This document shows positions 1 to 5,393 of a stretch of 6,216 nucleotides of DNA, piece by piece (positions within the stretch are counted from its first letter, which is position 1; each line of letters opens with the position of its first letter). Both the position numbers and the translations under genes were made by a program. Origin of the DNA: Cyanobacteria bacterium HKST-UBA02 (lineage in GTDB: Bacteria > Cyanobacteriota > Vampirovibrionia > Obscuribacterales > Obscuribacteraceae). The DNA is taken from the NCBI GenBank assembly GCA_020431945.1, contig JAGQHH010000193.1, forward strand, positions 1-6,216. The letters run 5' to 3'. The notes under the pieces are model-generated. The model was given only the letters and a program-made list of their open reading frames with translations. It had not been told where the DNA came from and ran no database searches.

Positions 1-1624
1 GATCCTTGTTGAACGCCTGGATAACGCCAAGACCTGTATATGAGCCTCCGAGAATGCCACCGGTGTCGATCTTGCTCCGGGGCTTGGCCAGCATTATGGA
101 CTGCTCGAAGAGCGCTTGTGTTTTCGCCATGAGCTTCACGGCGCTGGCATGGTCGAGATCGATCGCCTTTCTTACTTGAAGACTGGCATATTGAGCAAGG
201 ATATAAGAACAGAAGAGAGCATCGACTCCTTTGTAATCGCCGGACTCGATGGTTTTGTCGATTACCGGTCTAATCCTGACGAAGACCTTCTCCGCGGCTA
301 CGGGATCGTCTTCTATAATCGCAGGCAGAATTGCGAAGACTGCGCAGGCAAGCTGCTCGGTAACCGGCGCTTCATTATCCAGAGAGCGCTCGAAATTGCG
401 CAGATAGATCTGGGACCCCTCGGCACTGGTGGTGGTGCTTCGTGTAATCTCCGCCCGGGCGAGATCGATAAGGGTGTGCCGATCTCCGCTCTTGAGCGGA
501 GCTTCTCTCCTGGCGGCGGAGACAACCGCCTTCTCATTCTGCCCGGAGGGACCGGTCGACTTCCCGGCGCGGACAAGGCCATCCAGGATCCAGCCGGCGG
601 CAAAAGAGAGCGCACCGACAAGTATGAGTACGACCAGTGACACACCCGGTTTCACCGTGCGTGCAGAAGCGGAGGGAACCAGCATGGACTTGAGAGCGGC
701 GGCACTCTCCGGTCGTTGATCCGGATCTTTCGAGAGACAGGACTCCACCGCCTGGACCATGGATCTATCAAGACCGGGTTTCAGATCGAGCATCCCGGAC
801 GGGTCCGATTCGAGTTGTCTGGTCAGGGTCTCCATGACATTGCCGGTATAGAAGGCCGGCTTGCCTGTAAGAGCCTCATAAAGGACGCTGCCCAGAGAAT
901 AGATATCCGATCGCGGACTGACACCGGCTCCACGAATCTGCTCCGGACTGAGATAGCCCGGCGTGCCTACCAGTTTGCCGGTGCGGGTGAGGCGCTGCAT
1001 CTCGCCGCCTTCGAAATCCTGGAATGAGACACCGAAGTCCACGAGCCTGGGAGTCTCCTCCCCGCTCCAACCGGTGGTCAGGACTATATTCTCGGGCTTG
1101 ATATCGCGATGTATGACACCATGGTCGTGAGCGAATTGCAGCGCTTCGCAGAGCTTCGCTCCCAGAGCCTGCACTCGCCCCGGCTCCAGGGCACCGCGCT
1201 CCTTGAGCAGAGCCTTGAGGCTGAGACCGGCAGCATATTCCATGACGATATAAGGAGAGCCGTCGTCGGTGATACCGAGCTCGTAAATCTCGACGAAGCC
1301 CGGATGGCTCAGAGCTGCCAGAGTCCGAGCCTCTCGCTCGAAACGCTGGACCGCGGTCTGGCTCCCCAGCTTGTCGCGATGAAGAATCTTGAGCGCCACC
1401 GGTCTGGCCAGGGTGAGGTGCTCCATCAGATAAACGGTGCTGGCAGAGCCCCTGCCCAGGGTCTTCAAATATTTGAATGATGACGACAGAGATCGCAAGG
1501 GCAGAGCGATATCCTCGTCTGCCGCCGAATCGATGGAAATGGTCGCATCGAGACCGGACATGGAAGGGCGAGTCACGCAAATGCACTCGTCCAGAGCCTT
1601 CGAGCAGATGCTGCAGGTTTCCAT
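1..1624 (-). CDS. Membrane-anchored Ser/Thr protein kinase (Hanks type), C-terminus cut by window edge
   Basis: Transfers phosphate from ATP to Ser/Thr of target proteins, probably as a membrane sensor. The frame stays open for 541 codons and runs off the left edge. Kinase motifs are in order: Gly-rich loop LGRGSAS (56-62), ATP-binding Lys79 in VALK, helix-C FEREA (95-99), catalytic HRDIKPEN (172-179), DFG (196-198), GTPGYLSPEQ (220-229) and SDIYSLG (239-245). It is an RD kinase; Thr213, Thr215 and Thr221 are possible activation-loop sites. A hydrophobic helix lies at about 327-347, followed by a mostly helical, TPR-like extracytoplasmic part. The N-terminus has four cysteines, C4-x2-C7-x6-C14-x-C16, resembling a small metal-binding knuckle. 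The ATG at 1624 is chosen because an in-frame TGA lies four codons upstream and AAAGGAG (1628-1634) precedes it, though only 3 nt away. The gene is transcribed divergently from the acetyltransferase at 1771. Substrates are unknown. Confidence 0.95.
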   Translation of the reverse strand, partial: METCSICSKALDECICVTRPSMSGLDATISIDSAADEDIALPLRSLSSSFKYLKTLGRGSASTVYLMEHLTLARPVALKILHRDKLGSQTAVQRFEREARTLAALSHPGFVEIYELGITDDGSPYIVMEYAAGLSLKALLKERGALEPGRVQALGAKLCEALQFAHDHGVIHRDIKPENIVLTTGWSGEETPRLVDFGVSFQDFEGGEMQRLTRTGKLVGTPGYLSPEQIRGAGVSPRSDIYSLGSVLYEALTGKPAFYTGNVMETLTRQLESDPSGMLDLKPGLDRSMVQAVESCLSKDPDQRPESAAALKSMLVPSASARTVKPGVSLVVLILVGALSFAAGWILDGLVRAGKSTGPSGQNEKAVVSAARREAPLKSGDRHTLIDLARAEITRSTTTSAEGSQIYLRNFERSLDNEAPVTEQLACAVFAILPAIIEDDPVAAEKVFVRIRPVIDKTIESGDYKGVDALFCSYILAQYASLQVRKAIDLDHASAVKLMAKTQALFEQSIMLAKPRSKIDTGGILGGSYTGLGVIQAFNKD

Positions 1625-1662
1625 CGTCTCCTTTCAAATGAATGCGACCGACGCCTCCGGCT

Positions 1663-1691
1663 ATTCACCCATGCTTTGTTCCCGGTGTCAA
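1663..1691 (-). promoter_or_regulatory. Candidate promoter of the kinase gene
   Basis: On the minus strand a perfect -35 TTGACA (1691-1686) is followed after 17 bp by GTGAAT (1668-1663), which matches the -10 consensus at only three of six positions. Transcription would start near 1656, leaving a leader of about 32 nt that contains the AAAGGAG ribosome binding site. The -35 and spacing are good; the -10 is weak. Confidence 0.4.
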
Positions 1692-1709
1692 ATTCGTGTC
1701 TCGCAAGAC

Positions 1710-1738
1710 TTTTTACGGGCCGCCGGAAGCTCTATAAT
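1710..1738 (+). promoter_or_regulatory. Promoter of GNAT A with perfect TATAAT -10
   Basis: TATAAT occurs at 1733-1738. About 17 bp upstream is a T-rich, poor -35 (around 1710-1716, TTTTTAC). The predicted start is near 1745. An ATG at 1747 would then be essentially leaderless, whereas the ATG at 1771 would have a leader of about 26 nt. The weak -35 suggests that an activator or other regulation is involved. Confidence 0.55.
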
Positions 1739-1757
1739 CTTGAAAGATGCTTTCAAG
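1739..1757. promoter_or_regulatory. Perfect 8+3+8 bp dyad at the GNAT A transcription start (operator candidate)
   Basis: CTTGAAAG (1739-1746), ATG (1747-1749) and CTTTCAAG (1750-1757) form a perfect inverted repeat. It begins on the base after the TATAAT -10 and spans the expected transcription start, the usual place for a repressor operator. As RNA it would give an 8 bp stem with a 3-nt loop only if transcription began upstream of 1739, so a DNA-level role is more likely. The regulator is not identified. Confidence 0.5.
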
Positions 1758-1770
1758 TGGTGAGCAAACC

Positions 1771-2247
1771 ATGGTAGCCGGTACAGAGTTCAAGATCGAG
1801 ATCCTCAAGACGAAAACAGACGAAACCGTCTGTCGACTGCTGCGCCAAATTCCCTTTTTCACCTTCGAGCCTACCATTCTCGAGTACGGGCAGGAGACCC
1901 TCAAACCCTTCGCCACTACTTTGATAGCCACCTCCGAAACCGGACAGGCCATCGGCTGTGCCGTCATCGAAGTCACGAACGAGATCACCATGGAAATAGT
2001 GGTCATGGGTGTCCACCCGGACTACCTGAGACAGGGTGTCGGCTCCGCCCTCATCGCCAGGGCTGAAGAGATAGCCCGGAGCAAGGACAAGAAGTTTCTT
2101 CTCCTGAAGACTCTGGGACCAAGCCAGAGGGATAAGGATGCGGACAAAGCTCTCAAGTTTTTCTACAAAAACGACTTCTGCCTGCTCACCGAAATGGACT
2201 TCGTATGGCAGGACAGCTACTGCGGGATCATGCTCAAACAGCTCTAG
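1771..2247 (+). CDS. GNAT-family N-acetyltransferase A
   Basis: GNAT-fold acyltransferase that should use acetyl-CoA; the acceptor is unknown. The fold signature is the strand EIVVMGV (75-81) followed by acetyl-CoA loop YLRQGVGSAL (85-94), with G89 and G91 in place but Leu86 where many GNATs have Gln/Arg. Later conserved parts are TLGPSQ, a FFY segment and the C-terminal DFVW...YC..M.K.L. It is a paralogue of the protein at 4783-5259, roughly one third identical by eye. The start at 1771 is preferred over the ATG at 1747: GGTGAG lies 6 nt upstream, 1747 falls inside the promoter dyad, and the resulting 158-residue length and residue numbering match the paralogue. Compared with the paralogue it lacks the family's LPExFGxE motif, having IPFFTFE instead, so its acceptor may differ. 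Its stop overlaps that of the convergent phosphoketolase-like gene. Confidence 0.88.
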   Translation: MVAGTEFKIEILKTKTDETVCRLLRQIPFFTFEPTILEYGQETLKPFATTLIATSETGQAIGCAVIEVTNEITMEIVVMGVHPDYLRQGVGSALIARAEEIARSKDKKFLLLKTLGPSQRDKDADKALKFFYKNDFCLLTEMDFVWQDSYCGIMLKQL

Positions 2248-4571
2248 AGAGCGGACTCCCGGCGCTTCTCGATGGCTCGGCAGGCCTCTTCCGTGGATGC
2301 TTGCGATCTTCCGGAGACGGCAAGCGCATCGAGAGCCAGGCCGAATCTATCGATGCCACTGGCGATGGCATGGGCAAGGCCGCCCGCTCCCCGGTCGTTG
2401 CCCCGGAAGCCGCGCAAGACGAAATCCTGCTGCCTGAGTCTGCCGGCAAGCAGGATTCCTATATCGGCGACAAAGCCCTGGTGGCAAAAGACCAGTCCAG
2501 CCCCGGGCGGGAAGTACCGCTCGAACCGATCTCTCGAAAGACCGCCCGGGTGAAACCCGGAATCTCGCAGTCGATTCAGGTTGACGACATTGACCACCTG
2601 TACGACAAGATCCGGAACCAGCTCGCGCAGAAGCGCTGCCGCTGCCAGGGTCTCCCGGGAAGGCACCGCCCCGGCACAGGCAAGAACAACATCCGGCTTG
2701 CTCCCTTCGCCCTCCAGAATACCGATACCATCGAGACAATGCTTGCGTGCCTGGTCCAGAGTCATCAAGCTCTGCCTGGCATCGGCATCGATCACAATTA
2801 TGTTGATTCGTTCAGTAGACTCGAGACAATTTGCCAGGGTGGCAAGAGCTGTGTTGCAGTCCGGAGGCAGGAGCACATCGATACGCTTGTCCGGCTGAAT
2901 CAAAGCCGCTTGCGTGAAGCCGGGCTCCTGAACCGGTACTTCCGAATCGGCACACCACTGGCTCGAGATCAGCAGATAATTGAGCGAAGAGATAGGCTTG
3001 CGCCAGGGGACCTCGGAAGCGCAGGCGAGCCAGTGGGCGAAGTGCCCGAGCATGGACGCGACGATATTGGTATAGTGCTCCGAAAGGACGAAGACACCAT
3101 GCCTGCCGGTGAGCAGATAGCCTTCGAGCCAGGCCTGGCAGGCCCTGTGCGAAAGCATCTCCACCACTCGCCCTTCGTTGCCGACATCGACTTCTTCAGC
3201 ATCGCCTTCGCCGGCCAGCACCCTCTGGGTGACATCGAAAATCGAGGCGAGATATTCTCCAGAATTGGTGCCGTCCGAGCTGAAGAGTCTAAATGTCTTA
3301 CGATTGGCGGCAATCACATCCCTCAGGAAATCACTCACCCTGGAGACGATACGGACCTCGGCTGCCTCGCCCTCTCCCGCACCGGAAACCACCGGAACCG
3401 CGCTCTCTTCCAGGGAAGGGATGTTCAGATCTTTGCGCAGACGCCCGCCGTTGGCCGCAGCCTGAGAGCCCAGCCGCCCCTCGGCATCGGGGATGAATTG
3501 CGCTGGCTCGGCCAGAAGGGTGCCGTCCTTCTCGAAGAGAGAGCCGATGTTGTAGCTGAAGAACCAGCGCTCAAGGAGCTTGAGCTGTCTGGTGGAATCC
3601 CCGGGAGAGAAGCGCTTCATTCGCAGATCGAGACTGGTGCCCTCGAAGCGCTTGCCATCGACGACCTTGGGACCGGTCCAGCCTTTCGGAGTCTTCAAAA
3701 CGATCATGGGCCAGATCGGTGTAGTAGCAGATGACCCGTTGCCGCCGGCACTCTTCAGCCGACGGATGTCCTCGACAGCGGTATCGAGAGCCGCTGCCAG
3801 ATGCTGCTGAACTGCCTCGGGGTCAGTGTCCTCGACTATCAGAGGATGATAGCCGTAACCCTGGAACATGGCTTCGAGCTGGCTGTTACTGAGTCGAGAA
3901 AGAACCGTCGGCGCCGCCACCTTGTAGCGATTGAGATGGACTACTGGCAGAACCACACCGTCCCGGGTTCGGTTCAGGTACATATGGGAGAACCAGGCTG
4001 CGGCAAGGGCACCGGTCTCGGCCTCACCGTCCCCGACGATACAGCAGGCGATCAGGTCGGGATTATCCAGCACTGCGCCATAAGCATGAGCAAGGCTGTG
4101 CCCGAGCTCGTAACCGGCCTGAATGGTCCCGGGTATGCCCGGGGCACCATGTGTATATGTCCGGTACGAAAAGCGGCGGAACAGCTCGTCGATACCGGCA
4201 GCATTGCTTTCCACTTCCGGGTAGTGCTCGCTATAAGAGCCATCGAGAAATGAGTTGGCTGCAAGAGCCGCGCATCCATGGCCGGGACCGGAGACCAGGA
4301 GCAATTTGAGATTGTTCCTCTTGACTATCCGGTTGAGGTGGGCACAGATCAGATTGATACCGGGAATAGTGCCCCAGTCACCGAAGATCTCGTCTTTCAG
4401 ATCCCCGGCAGTCATAGGGCGGGAGAAAAAGGGATTCTGCCTGAGAAATATCTGTCCAAGGGAAAGAAAATTCGCCGCTCTCCAGTAGAGCCTGAGACTG
4501 CGAAGCTCCTCGAGCGAAAGCGGACCCATGCTTTCCACCGAGACCTGAAGACTGCCTTCGTCTTCTATCAC
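2244..4571 (-). CDS. Phosphoketolase-family protein with most catalytic residues replaced (probable pseudoenzyme or repurposed)
   Basis: Active members (Xfp/Xpk) are ThDP enzymes that cleave xylulose-5-P or fructose-6-P with phosphate to acetyl phosphate and an aldose phosphate. This 775-residue product has near-normal length and collinear family motifs: YWRAANFLSLGQIFL (29-43), GPGHG (95-99), Mg-ThDP motif GDGEAETG (180-187) with N214, PKGWTGPK (295-302), LEGYLLTGRHG (482-492), PWRKPISSLNYLL (522-534), VVNVVNL (659-665). Against Bifidobacterium Xfp, recalled from memory, His64 is Asp65, His320 is Leu316, the ThDP-activating Glu479 is His475, Tyr501 is Ser497, the HNGFSHQ loop is replaced and shortened (538-548), Lys605 is Ala596, and the STTTPYDM segment near 727-736 is gone. 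Equivalents of His97, His142, Asp183, Asn215 and Lys300 remain. No stop or frameshift is seen. The GTG start has AAGGAG 7 nt upstream. Ordinary phosphoketolase activity is doubtful; an altered ThDP function, a regulatory subunit or a scaffold is possible. Confidence 0.92.
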   Translation of the reverse strand: MIEDEGSLQVSVESMGPLSLEELRSLRLYWRAANFLSLGQIFLRQNPFFSRPMTAGDLKDEIFGDWGTIPGINLICAHLNRIVKRNNLKLLLVSGPGHGCAALAANSFLDGSYSEHYPEVESNAAGIDELFRRFSYRTYTHGAPGIPGTIQAGYELGHSLAHAYGAVLDNPDLIACCIVGDGEAETGALAAAWFSHMYLNRTRDGVVLPVVHLNRYKVAAPTVLSRLSNSQLEAMFQGYGYHPLIVEDTDPEAVQQHLAAALDTAVEDIRRLKSAGGNGSSATTPIWPMIVLKTPKGWTGPKVVDGKRFEGTSLDLRMKRFSPGDSTRQLKLLERWFFSYNIGSLFEKDGTLLAEPAQFIPDAEGRLGSQAAANGGRLRKDLNIPSLEESAVPVVSGAGEGEAAEVRIVSRVSDFLRDVIAANRKTFRLFSSDGTNSGEYLASIFDVTQRVLAGEGDAEEVDVGNEGRVVEMLSHRACQAWLEGYLLTGRHGVFVLSEHYTNIVASMLGHFAHWLACASEVPWRKPISSLNYLLISSQWCADSEVPVQEPGFTQAALIQPDKRIDVLLPPDCNTALATLANCLESTERINIIVIDADARQSLMTLDQARKHCLDGIGILEGEGSKPDVVLACAGAVPSRETLAAAALLRELVPDLVVQVVNVVNLNRLRDSGFHPGGLSRDRFERYFPPGAGLVFCHQGFVADIGILLAGRLRQQDFVLRGFRGNDRGAGGLAHAIASGIDRFGLALDALAVSGRSQASTEEACRAIEKRRESAL

Positions 4572-4578
4572 CAGAATT

Positions 4579-4584
4579 CTCCTT
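4579..4584 (-). promoter_or_regulatory. Ribosome binding site fixing the GTG start of the phosphoketolase-like gene
   Basis: AAGGAG on the minus strand lies 7 nt before a GTG at 4571, which is near-ideal spacing. It supports the non-ATG start, from which the family-conserved YWRAAN motif begins at residue 30, as in Bifidobacterium Xfp (about residue 29). Confidence 0.8.
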
Positions 4585-4603
4585 AACCCGCCAGGTCTTA
4601 TCT

Positions 4604-4609
4604 ATTCTA
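4604..4609 (-). promoter_or_regulatory. Candidate -10 element for the phosphoketolase-like gene
   Basis: TAGAAT on the minus strand matches TATAAT at five of six positions and lies about 33 nt upstream of the GTG, which would give a leader of about 26 nt. No convincing -35 is seen 16-18 bp upstream. A second, weaker possibility is TAATAT at 4699-4694, inside the left arm of the 4686-4734 dyad. Confidence 0.3.
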
Positions 4610-4685
4610 TAGCGTTGCAGCACCTTTGAGCGAGCCCGCAGCCGGCTTCGAAAAGATTCCCGGCCGGAGCCAGCATTTTCCCTAC

Positions 4686-4734
4686 CGAGATTGATATTAG
4701 ATTCACCGAAAAGGGCAGTATAATCTCAATCTCG
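4686..4734. promoter_or_regulatory. Imperfect 16 bp inverted repeat overlapping the GNAT B -10 (operator candidate)
   Basis: The left arm 4686-4701 starts CGAGATTGA and the right arm 4719-4734 ends TCAATCTCG. The outer 9 bp pair perfectly and 14 of 16 bp pair overall, with a 17 bp centre. The right arm contains the TATAAT -10 at 4719-4724. The repeat lies between the divergent phosphoketolase-like and GNAT B genes, so one regulator could affect both. There is no T-tract, so it is not an obvious intrinsic terminator. Confidence 0.5.
4697..4724 (+). promoter_or_regulatory. Promoter of GNAT B with perfect TATAAT -10
   Basis: TATAAT lies at 4719-4724. A weak -35, TTAGAT (4697-4702), sits 16 bp upstream; a better-matching TTGATA (4691-4696) is 22 bp away, too far for normal spacing. 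The start would be near 4731, giving a leader of about 52 nt. The eight bases TATAATCT are shared with the GNAT A promoter. Confidence 0.5.
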
Positions 4735-4782
4735 AAGAGTTTCTCAATAACAGATTCTGGTACGAAGTCTCGGTAAAACTCA

Positions 4783-5259
4783 TTGCCGCTAACTCAATTC
4801 AAAGTAAAAGAATTGATGTCCCACCAGGATCGAGTGGTAGGTCAGATTCTGCGGGCCCTTCCCGAATATTTCGGATTCGAGGCCGGCATCGTCGACTTCT
4901 GCGAAGCCGCCCGCAAGATGAAAAACACAACTTATGCTGCCATCACCGATGACGGCACCCGGGCAGGTTTTCTACTCTTGACCATGAACAACAACATGAC
5001 TGCCGAGATCTGGGTCATGGGGGTGCTTCCCGAATTCCACGGTCACGGCATCGGCAAAGCTCTTCTCGAACGAGCCGAGACCGAATCGCGCAAACGAGGT
5101 CGCCGCTACATCATGGCTCGTACCATTGGACCCAGCCAGAACGATCCAAACTATCTCAAGACCTTCAATTTCTACCTGCACAACGGCTATTCGATGCTGG
5201 TCGAATATGACTTCGTCTGGAAAGGCGACTATTGCGCTTTCATGGTCAAGAAGCTCTGA
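4783..5259 (+). CDS. GNAT-family N-acetyltransferase B
   Basis: A 158-residue GNAT-fold acetyltransferase; acetyl-CoA donor by family, acceptor unknown. Visible parts are LPEYFGFE (26-33), typical of a bacterial GNAT subfamily with LPEWFGIE, the strand AEIWVMGVLPEFH (74-86), acetyl-CoA loop GHGIGKAL (87-94), RTIGPSQND (113-121), FNFYLHNGY (128-136) and the C-terminus DFVWKGDYCAFMVKKL. It is a paralogue of the protein at 1771-2247, with G80, G89 and G91 at identical residue numbers. A TAA in frame three codons upstream limits the start to TTG 4783, TTG 4813 or ATG 4816. TTG 4783 keeps the FK(V/I) beginning that aligns with the paralogue and gives the same length, but its ribosome binding site is weak, so ATG 4816 remains possible. 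It is divergent from the phosphoketolase-like gene and upstream of hcp. Confidence 0.88.
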   Translation: MPLTQFKVKELMSHQDRVVGQILRALPEYFGFEAGIVDFCEAARKMKNTTYAAITDDGTRAGFLLLTMNNNMTAEIWVMGVLPEFHGHGIGKALLERAETESRKRGRRYIMARTIGPSQNDPNYLKTFNFYLHNGYSMLVEYDFVWKGDYCAFMVKKL

Positions 5260-5347
5260 GCCCTCCTCCGGATGGATACCCGGGAGTAACCCTCCATCGG
5301 TCTGAGCCAGGAACATCCTTCGGAATGATAAAAACAATGCCCTCTTA

Positions 5348-5358
5348 CAGGTAACCTG
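5348..5358. promoter_or_regulatory. Small palindrome upstream of hcp
   Basis: CAGGT-A-ACCTG is a perfect 5+1+5 dyad, 35 nt before the hcp start codon. It does not resemble FNR or NsrR sites as I know them. It could be a half-sized operator or chance. Confidence 0.2.
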
Positions 5359-5380
5359 GCCGATCATCAGCATCGGAATC

Positions 5381-5385
5381 AGGAG
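5381..5385 (+). promoter_or_regulatory. Ribosome binding site of hcp
   Basis: AGGAG lies 8 nt before the ATG at 5394. The second ATG at 5400, which would give the more familiar MFC start of Hcp proteins, would have 14 nt spacing, so 5394 is favoured and the protein begins MSMFC. Confidence 0.7.
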
Positions 5386-5393
5386 AGACCAAT

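Larger units (their letters stand above)
5260..5393 (+). other. GNAT B - hcp intergenic region
   Basis: These 134 bp hold no gene. A weak stem, GATGGA (5271-5276) with TCCATC (5293-5298), has no following T-run and is not a convincing terminator. AT-rich bases around 5324-5336 might include an hcp promoter, but no good -10/-35 pair could be assigned. Hcp could therefore be read from its own promoter or through from GNAT B. Confidence 0.4.

Noticed and set aside
116..640. Plus-strand open frame of 174 codons near the left edge
   Set aside because: It lies antisense to the kinase membrane and extracytoplasmic region, which is continuously open on the minus strand; no domain was recognised in it.
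876..1637. A minus-strand open frame of 253 codons starting just upstream of the kinase start
   Set aside because: It is a shifted frame of the kinase gene; all kinase motifs are in the frame starting at 1624, and this translation is low-complexity Arg/Gly/Ser-rich.
1816..1833. ACAGACG-AAAC-CGTCTGT hairpin
   Set aside because: A perfect 7 bp stem with a 4-nt loop, but inside the GNAT A coding sequence with no T-tract or regulatory context; most simply coincidence.
2205..3734. A long plus-strand open frame (about 509 codons) antisense to the phosphoketolase-like gene
   Set aside because: Its translation shows no recognisable domain, it runs entirely against a gene with clear family motifs, and long antisense frames are common in GC-rich coding DNA.
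2244..4571. Phosphoketolase-like gene as a frameshifted pseudogene or assembly error
   Set aside because: The frame is continuous from a well-placed GTG to the stop, motifs stay collinear along its length, and the key replacements (checked at D65 and H475) are clean codon changes rather than local frameshifts.
4737..4781. GAGTTT...AAACTC pairing in the GNAT B leader as a translational switch
   Set aside because: A 6 bp stem across 33 nt is too weak to support a riboswitch or attenuator claim.
5271..5298. GATGGA...TCCATC stem after GNAT B as a terminator
   Set aside because: Only 6 bp with a 16-nt loop and no downstream T-run, so it does not meet the pattern of an intrinsic terminator.
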